From: Terebella lapidaria
Taxonomy: Eukaryota; Annelida; Polychaeta; Terebellida; Terebellidae
Direction of reading: 5' to 3'
Assembly (NCBI GenBank): GCA_949152475.1
Contig: OX424555.1
Span: forward strand, 16,324,868 to 16,388,867
Length of the DNA: 64,000 nt
Part shown: positions 12,001 through 23,958 of the stretch, one piece after another
Numbering within the stretch: position 1 is the stretch's first letter
Layout: the number at the start of each line of letters is the position of its first letter
Position numbers and translations under genes: made by a program
The notes under the pieces: generated by a model
Databases searched by the model: none
What the model saw: only the letters and a program-made list of their open reading frames with translations
What the model was told of the DNA's origin: nothing

Positions 12001-14871
12001 TCGCTAGACGACACACGAGCTTCAAACTTAAGCAGCATAAACGGGTGAAGTGTGATGTACGACAACGGCCAAACGCCTATCGCAATCTTTCGGCAAAATC
12101 GCCATGTCTGTCAGAAATAAGGGCCCAAGTAACGTTTACTGCCCCTTAATACTACTCGTCCACTGAAAACATACAGTTTAATCTGTTTCGTATACTTTTT
12201 AATCCTTATTGCAGATAGAGGAACAAGCAGCACAATTTACTTGGTCCAAAATAAATATCTTATCAAACCCAGAATTCTACCAGTACCCATGTTCATAGCA
12301 TAGCCCTACGTTGACCCGTATGGTGCAGTCTGTTATAACCACTGTTGATTCCAAACATGAATACAACTCAAAAGTTCAGTGATTTTTATTGTAAAATATA
12401 ATATAACAATACTTGTATAACAATCATGCAGATAAATATCAAGAAATATCTAGTGATGAAATTTTTGCCAGATTTTTGTTCATGAGTGTCAATTTTAATG
12501 TACAAAGTGTTATGATTGGTTTCTGGCACACAAAGTTGTACTTGTTTCATCCTACCTCGGAATATCAATTTCTAAAACTGTTCGGACAATAGACAAGTAT
12601 ATCATGTGACCCATAACAAATTGCAACAAAAGGGTTTACAGTAGTTTTCAACCCTAGTAAGCAAACTAATTACCAGAAAACCTCTGCCCAAATCTGACCC
12701 CAAGAAATGGTTTAAATGCCAGGGGTAATTTCAAACACAGCCGTCGTGAGGCTATAAAAATCTTTAACCGGTCGTAACTTCCTCAATAATTGTGATGGAA
12801 ACATTATTTGGGGCTCTAGCCAAGGGTTTTCAAGTATGAGCAATCCAATCGTGTTGATAAAATTCAGATCCGATAAATATTCAGCCTGAATCAAGATGGC
12901 GGCGATAAAACAATGAAATTGTCTGTTCGCATCAAACCCTCAACTTTTTCCATGATTGTTAATAGAAACAAAAGGTTTATGTAGGGCGAACAATCCAATA
13001 ATGTCAATAAAATTCAGATCTGATACATCATTGCAATCGTCTATTCCACTGAAATTCTACATTGTGCCAAGAAATGAAGCCCGTAATTTAGTAAAATCTT
13101 CCATTCACACACAAGAATATCTCTGCATTTTTTAATCACATGGAGTGAATTGAGTGCAGCTAATTATACACAAAATTTTATAATACCATTGAATATATGA
13201 TTGCCAATCCATCTATAATTAATTCCACAGAAACATTTCTCCACATCCACATAATATATAAGACACACTAATTCATACACACAATGAAGGCGAATACAAT
13301 TGAGCACTTCACACACATAACATTATTCCGCAAAGGAATAACCTAGAAAAATGAGCTTCGTGGTTTATCAAGGATTTCACAATCAAAATATCTTTTCACG
13401 ATCAAATTCCATATACCCTAAACATTTAACAATGAGTCTAACATAGACTACTACTAATAAAATAACAATGTAAACATTGCATCATCAGTGACACATTATC
13501 ACAGCAAAACTTGAATTCACACTTTAAACCAAACACCCTCATATTTATTGAGGTGGATGCAGTGTTCATACAGCTCATGGAAAAACCATGATCTCACATT
13601 GTTTAATATATATATAATTAACATCCCTGAAATAACATTACATTTATATACAATGAACATGCATAGCATTATCAATAAATTTGATCAGTTTCATGTAGGC
13701 AAATGGTAGCTGACTGTGACCATACTGCGTCAAAAACATTTTGAAGTCATGATGTAAACTACAATGGAAACAAACATATAGCAGTATACAATACAACTAT
13801 TTTGCTGTAGTTTTCACCCTGTATTTTGAAGTAGAGTTGTTACAAAATATGTACATACTTTAAATTGCAAGACAAGACACTCACTCAAAAGCAATCATGG
13901 CTTAAATGGCACATTTTTGTTATATCAGTAACATGCTGAATATATAAAATATAGAAACAATATATTCTCAAGTAGAACATCACAAGATCATACAACCTGC
14001 ATTACTGAAGTTGAGTTGAACACAAAACCTCATACGAGTTTTGGCCATAACTTCGTTTAGGGTGGTCGGATCAATTTGAGACTTCGTTTGTTTCCATTTG
14101 GCATGAAACCATATTTTTTCACCAAATTTTATACTTATTCTATCATGAAAATTGAAAAAGTTGGCAATCCACTCCAATGTTAAATTTCACATCAAACATG
14201 AAATTTGGGTATGTTGTTCGATGTTCACAATGCACGGTACTTTGTAAGAATTATATTTTATTACTATACACCTGTATGATTCGTCTAACTCAAAAACTTT
14301 CCTACATTTCAGAGTGGAATAAAGATAATGAATTCCCCAAATTTGCTTGAATTCCCGTGATCGGATTTGTGTCCAACATTTAACATTGGAGTAGACTACT
14401 AACATTTTCAGTTTTTGAGATAGAAGTCTGAAATTTGATGAAAACATACGGTTTTGTGCCAAATGAAAACATAAATTTTCAAATTGATCCGACCATCCTA
14501 GAGGAAGTTAGTGCCAAAAATCATATGAAATTTTGTATTGAACTTGAGTATAATCTAATTACACAAAATATATATTCTAACACTCTGACTAGGTCATGTA
14601 TCACATAGTAACGACTCATTTAACAAGAGGACTGATGTTGATGTCATGGTTGATTTAATTCATGTTTTTGTACTGGCCATTTGTAACACTTTACCTTCGT
14701 AAAAGACAACAGTGATGTTTCATACACTGTGAATTTCACTGACAGAGGTAACACTTTTGCAATTACAATTTCACTGCTCAGAATAATACATGTAACATTT
14801 TCAGTCGCGACATTCCTGTAGCAAACAGCATAATCAGAGAAGAACATTCAGTAAATTCCCCGTCCCAGTTG
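12001..14871. other. 3' flank of the RBR gene; repeats, possible long 3' UTR
   Basis: No coding exon recognised. On the gene strand, candidate AATAAA signals include one at about 12385-12390 and one near 13551, so a 3' UTR of 1.3-2.5 kb is possible but unproven. Bases ~12840-13030 hold two related copies of a segment ending in AAAATTCAGATC. The foldback repeat at 14011-14546 lies in this stretch. Confidence 0.4.
14011..14546. repeat. Imperfect inverted repeat (foldback, ~165-bp arms)
   Basis: The left arm (~14011-14183) and right arm (~14385-14546) are inverted copies sharing GGTCGGATCAATTTGA and ACTCCAATGTTAAAT, diverged by roughly a quarter, with a ~200-bp spacer. It sits just past the stop codon of the RBR gene and could form a long hairpin if included in the 3' UTR. 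Likely an old MITE-like element; no target duplication identified. Confidence 0.6.
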
Positions 14872-17800
14872 TTAGCGATGGTACACTGCCATTGCTGTGG
14901 AGGGCCGAGACATCTGAGCCGACTGTGGGGGTGACACGTTCACCTGGCGCACCCTGGTGGCAACTGATGACATCAGAGATAGACCAGCCTCATATTGCTG
15001 TTTCAGGCGAGCCATGATTGAAGCTGGACTGTAACACAGATTGTTCATCACCTGCAAAACAAATACAATGGTCAATGTCTGTCACTGTTTACATTGACAT
15101 ATTTATAAAGAAGTATTTTTGAAGCGAGGTGTATCTGATCCAATCATACCCAGCCAATACCTTGTCTATTTCGTGGATTGACTTTTCCAACTTGACAGTT
15201 TCTCTCAACACCTCCAATCTGGTGTTCATGGGAACCACATCCGATGACAACAAGACATACACATACTCCAGTAGACAGTGCACCTGTAAACATACAACAT
15301 TCCTGTACAAACTGACTCTTATTAATGCTACAGTCACACCAAGGCCAAATTAAACTAGGATTGTGGAGGATAACTTCGGATCAAGATTTGTTGCAATCCT
15401 GGAAGGCTATTCAGGGTGGAAATGACTCAGTCCAGCTGATATCAATGCTCTGGACCATGCCCGAGCCAACACAGTAGCATACAGTATAACCACGGCATAA
15501 CTACGGCAGTTCTACAAATAAACCCTGACATGCCCCGGATCATCCAGGACAATCACTGACTGGTCCGGAGTGAATCAACGTAACCAGCAGCTCATCCTTA
15601 GTACTCATCCATCATACATACAACCCGGTCCAGGACCATATCAAACACGCCAGACCAATCAGGGCATTCAAGGTAACATTACAAACTCAATATTGACCAT
15701 CTAGAACCTCCCGTCCCCACCACGATATAGCCCAAGATGTCTCCGAATGACCCCAGACTGCATATCATATTATATCTATCCTGGACCATCCCGGTTTCCA
15801 GCAGTTCCCAACTTTAAAACTGCTTGTGATGTCCCAAGCCTTCACGTATTTCCCTAACCATCCAATAATGATGGGTCTGTCCAGGACTTTCCCGCATTAT
15901 TTACAGATTGAACCCCAAATTACTCAAATTTCAGTCTGGGATGTGGTGGGACATTGATGTGACTGTTACTTAACATCTTGGTAGATATATTGTTTATCTA
16001 TTTTCATCTCTTGTTTACAGACCTGGTAGACAAACTGGTAAACCAGGATGAGGAAGAGTTTCTCCGTGCCAAGTGATGGCGCCACATGTACACTGCTCGC
16101 AGTCGGAGCCGGACCGAGACCAATCGTCTTCTGACCACGACTCCGTGACTTCTACATGGAGGCATCCAGGAAAGATGTTAAAATACACAATATTTCGGTA
16201 TTTTAATACAGCTTTCATTGATATATATATATATACCTGTTACCTGTTCTCAATATTATTGGATCTATATCAAGAACTATATACACACAGAGATTTGTCG
16301 AGCAAGAACTGTAGCTCGAGACTCCGCCAGAGCAGGGCGCCACAGGTGCTGGTCGTCATGGTGATTCATGGCCTCACGGTACAGCAGGACACCCAGCAGG
16401 GCCTCCAGGGCAGTCGCTCGCATTAACACCTGTCACGGGGGTACAGATCAAGCACGTATTGACAACAAACGGACACTATTAAAACTAAAATAAATTTACA
16501 GTGGTCCCCCTCAGATAAGACCCGGCTCAATAAAGACTTCCCCCTCTGTAAAGACTTTTTCTTGTGTATCAGATTTGTGATTTTCAATAATATAAGCATG
16601 TATTTTATAAAGTGGCAGTTATAAAGTAAGGGTAAAGTGATAAGAGTTCCCGATGTTATTGATTTGTACTGTTCGAGATTTGTCACCTCAATACATGTTA
16701 CTACATACTGTTGCTATTCACAGAAGCAAGATTACAGTGATATTCTACCTTTTCCTCAAACAAAAATAGTATACCGGACCTTTCGCAAATGACAGATACA
16801 AACCTTGTTTTCTAGCATGAGTTTGGGGACGTGTACAGGACACTCCGCGATGTTGAGACACGTTTCACAGAACACCAGACGACAGGAACAGCTTTGAGCC
16901 GACTCTTCATTTTTCTTAGCTTGTCTGCTGAAATTTCTAATGCCACAACGCTCCTTACAGGCCTGACAGAGCCGGCAGCTCATCTGGTATCCCCCAGTCA
17001 CACCTAGAAACAAGTGTCTATGTGCATCAGTTTGAAACCTTCTCCCCATTGATCATGATGCACCTTGATTATGTTGATATTTTGTTTTATGGATGATTTT
17101 GTGCAAAAATCATAGATGTATAGATCTAGTGATTAACATTTGTTCATAACTAATTGTGAGATTTTTCAGGCAGGTTCCAATACCTTTGATGTCTGGTCTT
17201 TGTGCCCAGTATGTGATAGCCTGGTCACACTGTGCTGGCCAATGAGCAGCCTTGTTACAAGTGAAACACCAGGCATGTCCGCAGTTACACTCGATCACAA
17301 CACGTGATTGTAGCATGGCTGAAAAAAAAACAGTTGAATGTTATTTCAATGTCTGCATTACAACTGAAATTGAAATTATTCCCATAATTCATCCATAATG
17401 AAGAGAATATATAATTTTAATTTATTCCAGTCAGTTCTGGCGTCGCTGGTGTCCCACACACCTGAGCCGTTGACCTTGACGGCTCGGTCACACTGGTCGC
17501 CGGGACACCAGCCCCACTGGGGGTGGTCCAGCACGGCCCGGTCCGCCTGGTTACGGAGGTGTTGGCAGTACTTTGGCAGCGACACGGCAGACAGCACCGT
17601 CACAGGGTCCAGGCCTCCATCACAGTCCTCACACTGATGTAGAGGTACACAAAATATATCACCACACTCTGATTGTTATAATGAACTCAAGGATGGAAAA
17701 TTCCCTGTCACTTATATACTTATTAACCCAATTGCAATGTAAAAACTCAATAAAACAAGATATGCACTTTTACTTACAGGACAGCTGACGGCAGGGTTTC

Positions 17801-20800
17801 CGTCAGTGATGGAGGCCTGTACATGCTTGTGTAGGCAGCTCTCACACACTGTGTGACCGCAGGACGGAAGATGGGTGTAATTCTGGCTCCAACCCTTCGA
17901 TTCCACTGCCTACGGATGTATAACCATGATCACAGGGTACTAGTACAGTTAAGCCTACATCATCCAGTAAAAGGAAAATCTGCATTCATGATTATCAACT
18001 ACGTGTATGATTGATTATGTAAGTTAAGTTTGTAGCAAGAATGTATATCATGCCTCTTGAAGTTGAGTCAGTACTTTGTCATCTGATCTAGCAGCTTTTA
18101 TGTCTTCCCATCGAATAATCAGCCGAGAGCAAACTGCACATGAGACACGCTCTGATTGGCTGACATGTCTGTTACCCCTGGACATTATCCTGTTGCTCGC
18201 CTCCTTGGAAATCTTGCTTGCACTGAGGAGATGTCTCTGACTCTGCTGCTTGTTCTGTCGAGTCATCCGTTTACATCATTTTAAAATGGAGCAGAACACG
18301 GGAAAACCATTAGGCAATACGTGTAGTTGAAAATTATTGCTTGCTGAAGAAAACAACTAAAATTGCAGTAGATATGATCTATAAATCTGCCTCCCTGATT
18401 ACCTGGAATGTTTGGTAGACGTCTGTGGCACTGTGTACCGTGTACTCCCAGGGACAGAGGGTGTACAGCCACTCGTATTGCCTCGTACGCATACACACTC
18501 CCGCCTGGCTCAGTCCGGTCACCTGACGCTGAAAGCTGTCAAATAACTGGGTAGTAAGGGATCAGTTGGACTAAATATTCTTTAATTTTTGTTTTTGTTT
18601 CTCACAATTCTACAGTAGATTGAATATAGTTTATACAGTAAGGTTAATAAAAAATAGTATGAACTATTATGTAGTATCTACCAGTATAATATAATATAGT
18701 ATATGTATTTTGTTAAACATGTTGATGTTCCTGCTAATGTTTACATACCCTTCAAGGACGAGAACTTGGTAGACTTCCACAAAGTATTCAATAAGTTTGG
18801 GAACCGAGTACAGCAGATGTGGTCGGAGTTTGTCTTGAACTCTCTGATATAGCTGCTTCTTACCCGTGGGGGCCAGATCACACTTCAACTGAACGCTGTC
18901 ATAAACACACAGATACATGTATGATGATGGTAAATACAGCATTCTGGGAGCAGTAAACAGATCTTTCATATAAGTTCAATATAACAAAAGTTTAATATAA
19001 CAAAAGTTTATTCTTTCTTGCCAGAGTTTGCACAATGTCAATGTCCTATACCGGTACAAATAAAATGGATTTACATCTCATTCATATTGAAGTTCCATGA
19101 GTAAATTGGACTTACCGATGTGACTGACAAGGTTCTTTCATGTTGTCAAGGCTGTTTACTCTATCTCTATTTGATGGATGAGTGCCTGTAATCTCTTCCA
19201 GTAATATCACAGTGTGCAAGTTCATGAATGGCAAGATGTCCTGGGCATTATGGTGACCTTCGCTGTTGTCGACAGAGCCGCGCCTGCAGACTTGTCTCAC
19301 AGAGTCAGAGACATCAATAGCAAACCTCCTGGGAGTAGCTAGACTCTCCTGCAGCTTGCTGCCGTAACGCTTCTGTAGGATCGCTGGCTGCACGCTGGAG
19401 CTCTTGACTTGGGCCACAACTCCAGCTCGGCAGATATCTGGCACCTCGTTGTCATCCCTGAGTAAGTGATTCAACGTTATACGACTCTTCCTTTTGTGGT
19501 TTCTCTGTCTTTTCCTTGTTTTCCTATCATCATGAACATCCAGAGAATTCGTGTCCAGGTGGGAGTGGGCATTATCCCGCATTTCAGACTTGACTTTCAC
19601 CTTTCGTCTTGAGTTTGATGGTTTGACTCCCTGGGGTGGTTTGGGAACAATCTGTGCATCCAAGTTTATTGATGTGCTACACGTTCCATCAGCACATTTG
19701 ATTAAGAGCACCTCCTCACTGTGGTGATGACCAGGTGTGATTATTGCATCTATCGCTCTCCACAGTGGCACACTTACACGGTTTTCCCTGTCTGGCTTGT
19801 CCTTTATCTTCACTGGATGTTCTTCATCCACAAATGATGGCTCAGTTTGGAAAAAACGCTCCCTACCTAGAATCACTTCAACATCAACATTCTTTGTCTC
19901 CTGTACAGTTCGTTTATCTGCAATCTCTGGTACCTTTGGCAGTTTATTCTTCGTAATTATCTTATCAGCATGCCACTGTTTGCGCCTCAATTTCCTCTCC
20001 AGTTTGCGCTGCTGTCTCTCCTGCGCCTTGCGCTCCCTGCGCTGGAGCTGTTCGAGGGTGGGTCCATCCTCCTTCTGTCCCGTAGTCTCTTCTCTCTTCT
20101 CCTTCTCCTGTCTGTGACGCAGCCGCCTCTCGCGCTTCTCCTCCTTCCTCCTCTCCCTCACGGCCGCCCGGGATGGGTCTACCGCCTTCTCAGACTGGTC
20201 ACTTTGGTTCTTCTGAGCGTTGTTTTTCACCTTATTAGCACAGGCCACCCGAATGGACTGGTTTTGGGGGGCTGCCCGAGCTGCGCTCACTGGCTGTTTG
20301 ACCTGACCCTTGGCTTTCATGTGTTCTGTTTTATTGGGTCTATCCCCTATTTCTGCATGCTGCATACCTCTCAGGACCTGTTGTTTGTGTTTGTGTGACA
20401 AATATGACCCCAGAGGGACGACCCATCTGGCACTAGATTCCTTACTACTGACTGTCCGGATTTTTGTGAAGAGACCTTCTGTTATGACATGAATTCCACG
20501 TTCTGAAGGTGCCACAAAAGCAATGTTCGTCAGGTACGACTCCTTGCCACGATTCTGCCTTATTCTGGTTTTTGCATGACCATTCAGGTACACTTCGGAC
20601 TCCTTCTCAATGTTCTCTCGGAGTCTTTTCTTTTCCTGCTGTCGCAGTTTCCAAGTTGATTGTTTTGTCTCTGGAATGCACAAATGAAAACAAATTTACA
20701 GTTAATATATTTTAATTTTTATTCTAAACTAATTCAATATACATATATTATGTATTCGATTAACACAACCCATTGAACTCAGTCACACAAATTATGTCAT

Positions 20801-22194
20801 GTTGATGAAAAATCCAAACCTTTTCTGTTTTCATCCAAGTAATGTTTAGACATCATTCTGATGCTCGGTGTATCATTACGGTGCACTGAGAAGGTCAGAC
20901 CTGGGCTCTCCCTGCACAAATTATATTCAATACTTAACCATGGTAACTAACATGGCAAACTATCAGTATGTTATCACATTATTCATGATCAAGCCATGTT
21001 GTGCTTATACATGTTTTGGTTCTTCCAAGATCCAAAGAAAATCAAAATGAAGAAAACATACTGTCAGTTTGTCCATTAAAAGAGAAATGTTGAAGGAAAT
21101 GACATATACCGGTAATATGTAGAATATGTAATGAATATGCTCATTTGCCTCATTCCCAAATATTTATACCAGAAAATGACCAGATAGTCTATATTATTAT
21201 GAACTTACTCTTTCAGATTTTTGGCAACGTTTTTTGGTGATAATTCATCATAGTTGTTGTAATCTGGATCTGCAGGGTCCAATGACAGCGGAATCCAGAA
21301 GTCGTGATCCCGCCACCACGGTAGGACATCTGTTGCTTCATTAACGAAACCATTGTCTTTCAACCAGCTGTCAAAATGTCTAGTATTATCAAATCCATGT
21401 CCCTGTAAAAACTCTTCCCAATCCTCAATACCGAACCCATGTATTCTGAGCCAATCCTTCCACGCAGGGTTTTGAGTGACCTCGACCACTTGTTCCAACC
21501 TCTTGCCCTGGGAGAGACGGTAGTGATATTGTCGCTGGATTCCACGGCTGCTGGGATGTTTAGGGTAGATTCTCTCCATTTTATACTTCGGGTCAAAAGG
21601 AAAGTGTTCATCTGGAGAACTTTGTGACTTCTTGGAATCATCCTGAACATAGTCTCCCCGAAATTTGAAAGCATAATCGAGACGTTGAGAGTTAGTAACC
21701 TCAGAGTATTTGACAATGAATGGGTAGGTGTCAGTGGTGTATTTACTGACTCGATGTTCCCACAAAGTGCTGGAAAAGTTGTTAAATTGGCATTGAAGCT
21801 CCATGTGTTCCACAATGTCCCAGCACCTGTTCTTGTTCAGGGAAAACTCCACATCTGGAGACCCATTTTTTTTGGCGGGGAGGTACATGACCATTCTAAG
21901 TAGATGCTGAATTGCCGTCAGGTACGCCAGATACTGGTTATGGCAGGAAGGCTTCAGTCGAGACAGACTTGGAAGCGTAATCTCTGGCAAGTCATACTCC
22001 TTAGCAATGTAATCCATTGGATTCAGCATGTATATCAAATTGATGAGCTCTTTAGCTTTACAAATGGCTTCCTCCAGATAGTTATATTCATATTTGATGC
22101 TGCTATATGGCCGTACTTTTCCATAGCCATTGTTGCGGCGTTTACGCAAAGTATTTCCTGTATTCCGGCCATATCTATATGTTTTGTTCACCAT
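14872..22194 (-). CDS. Large RING-between-RING (RBR) type protein, 14 coding exons
   Basis: Exons in coding order: 22194-21209, 20911-20820, 20670-19116, 18895-18749, 18535-18403, 18254-18054, 17909-17778, 17633-17462, 17318-17184, 17003-16804, 16429-16289, 16151-16023, 15283-15161, 15051-14872. Phases agree throughout, giving about 1441 residues and a TAA stop. Nearly all borders are GT..AG; exon 6 is ambiguous (GC donor at 18053, or GT donor at 18074, both in frame). The start has an in-frame TGA six bases upstream. Exon 3 is a long charged, coiled-coil-like region. Exons 6-10 carry the zinc-binding part: CAVC, then CGHTVCESC, CEDC, an IBR-like CPGDQC..CNCGHAWCFTC..H....C, then a cysteine cluster CRLCQAC..CSC..FCETC. 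This fits an RBR ubiquitin ligase, but the RING2 catalytic cysteine cannot be assigned. Specific orthologue not recognised. Confidence 0.85.
19116..20670 (-). CDS. RBR gene exon 3, charged coiled-coil region
   Basis: 518 codons in one exon, ending CATCG before GTAAGT. The first half is strongly basic/acidic with long K/R/E/Q runs (for example ERRKEEKRERRLRHRQEKEK), predicting extended helix or coiled coil; the second half is basic and low complexity. Probably a scaffold or RNA/protein contact region; function is inference. Confidence 0.85.
20820..20911 (-). CDS. RBR gene exon 2 (92 bp)
   Basis: Inferred because exon 1 and exon 3 do not join in frame. A pyrimidine-containing acceptor ending TTTGTGCAG precedes GGAGAGCCC, and the exon ends AGAAAAG before GTTTGG. 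One base completes the exon 1 codon and one is left for exon 3, so this small exon exactly repairs the phase. It encodes about 31 residues including RMMSKHYLDENRK. Confidence 0.75.
21209..22194 (-). CDS. RBR gene exon 1, N-terminal region
   Basis: 328 codons plus two bases ending in AAAGA before the donor GTAAGT. Rich in Tyr, Trp and charged residues with no membrane segment. Near residues 225-290 it has an unusual repeated GFG/GHGFD/DNGF and W-D pattern (IHGFGIEDWEEFL, QGHGFDNTRHFDSWL), which looks like two or three short related helices. I do not recognise the domain. Confidence 0.85.
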
Positions 22195-22241
22195 TTTACA
22201 TCATCACTTCCAGGGTTCATATTAGAAGTGGGTACCACAAT
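22195..22241 (-). other. RBR gene 5' UTR part with upstream intron acceptor
   Basis: On the gene strand TTGTTCTTTCAG precedes base 22241, making a good acceptor for an upstream noncoding exon. The 47 bases before the ATG carry an in-frame TGA, supporting ATG 22194 as the start. A short upstream ATG lies in another frame. The promoter is not identified. Confidence 0.6.
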
Positions 22242-22244
22242 CTG

Positions 22245-22640
22245 AAAGAACAATAATGAACAACATACTCAACTCATTTCTTTAGAATGAACAGCTGGAC
22301 AAAATAAAACCAAATAAAAAAGAAAATATTTTTGTACGGGTCCAACTACGACATGTATTTTTTGTGTTCAATGAAACCAACTGATCATAGATAGTACAAT
22401 ACGTTGTTCTGTGACAACCACTAAAACTCAAATCATGGCACTGCAGCAATGCTCATATTTTATCAGCCTCAATGTCAACATACATTTTAACAATTTTAAA
22501 AGACTGCTAGTGAACTTGAGATGCAGCAAAATTAGGATGGATAGCTCATATACATATACGAACAATAAAAAAAATTAGCCCAAGGGCTAAGATAGGCTAC
22601 CGGACAATATATAATACCATATATAATACCTATTTTGTCC
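22245..22640. other. Intron or intergenic, AT-rich
   Basis: Low-complexity AT-rich sequence with a TATATAATACC duplication near 22610. No gene seen. It may be the first intron of the RBR gene. Confidence 0.4.
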
Positions 22641-23410
22641 CGTGGCCTTGAAAATAAGGCCACGGTCAAATTCAAAGTCACGAGAGTATTCAGCATTTAT
22701 GATTTCCTATATGTTCACAACTGCTCACTAAGCTGTAAATTCAGTAATAAGACAGATATTAGTCATCATTTCCTGTGACATAATGAAAATGAATTCAATA
22801 GTCGAATTAAAGGTGTCCACAACAGAATCCTACGTTATAAATTTGATACTAAACAAGATATTAGCTAAGTTGTCCTGTGTGACCATGAAAATGAAGTCAA
22901 AGGTCAAATTCAAGGTCACGACAATATTCAGCATCTATAAATTCCTATCAGTCCACAATTGATTCTCAAGTTGTAAAGTCGATAATAAACGAGATATTAG
23001 TAATTTTGTTCTTTGACCTTGGAAATGAGGTTGAAGGTCAAACCAGGATCATCACAATATTTGAACAATATTTATCATTTCCTATATGTCCACAATTGAT
23101 TCCTAAGCTGTAAAGTCGATAATGAGCGAGGTATTAGCCATTTTGCACTCTGACCTTGAGAATCAGGTCAAAGGTCAAATTCAAGGTCATCAGAATATTG
23201 GGCATATGTCATTTCCTATAATGTCCACGATTGATTTCTGAGCTGTAAAGTCGATAATAAACGAGATATTAGCCATTTTGTGCTCAGACCTCGAAAATGA
23301 GGTCAAGGGTCAAATTCAAGGTCACAAGGATATTCAGCATATATCATTTCCTATATGTCCACAATTGATCCCAAGTCTCTATTCTCAATATTAAGTGAGA
23401 TATCAGGAAC
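22640..23410. repeat. ~136-bp AAGGTCA-rich tandem array
   Basis: About five and a half degenerate units. The anchor GTCGATAAT occurs at 22978, 23115 and 23250 (spacings 137 and 135 bp). Every unit has one or more AGGTCA-type words in pairs, such as GGTCAAATTCAAGGTCAC, next to ATTTCCTATATGTCCACAATTG-like text (split here by variation). Noncoding. Confidence 0.8.
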
Positions 23411-23676
23411 ATTGTGACCCAGTATAAAGCATAGGAGAATTATACATGGGAAAGTCCCATTTGGGCCCGGTAGAAAACATCAAAATGGCCGCCACTCGCA
23501 GACCGGCAATTTAAGCATTGAAACTTATATACATTATAATTATATATGAGGGGAACATTTTGAAATTAAAATCTCAAAACTGATCGGACAGTTTTTGAGA
23601 AAATAATTTTTGAAGTTGAAAACATGCAAAAACAGCCATTTTCAGCATAAAAATGGCCACCAAAACTGCATAAAAG

Positions 23677-23958
23677 ATAATAATAATAATAATGAGCATT
23701 TTATAGTCTAGGATCACCACCTCAAGTCGGTCTCTCTGACTGCTCAATTATTATCCCCGGCAGACCTGTTCACTCCGACACATACTCAACCTCCTGGGAG
23801 GCATACAGCTCTATGTGCAGCCATTTTCAGGCGCAGAGAAACTATTCATGCACATTGTCATTTCTGTCTATAGCCAGGTGCCCAATTATACTGTTTGGGT
23901 GAACAGCATACAGCAGCGCAGGTGAATGCACAAACAGGGTCACCCATCCATGTATTAC
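23677..23958 (-). mobile_element. 5S-rRNA-derived SINE, 3' part (body and tail)
   Basis: Minus-strand continuation of the SINE head at 27038-27130, separated by the foldback element. It begins GTAATACATGGATGGGTGACC-like sequence, which matches the 5S box C region (GGATGGGTGACC), followed by a unique body and a (ATT)n tail at ~23680-23693. SINE3-type elements with 5S heads are known; the body class is not identified. Confidence 0.8.

Noticed and set aside
19737-20492. Plus-strand hydrophobic frames (126 and 142 codons)
   Set aside because: Antisense of the Lys/Arg/Glu-rich exon 3 of the RBR gene, which reads as Leu/Ser/Phe-rich on the other strand.
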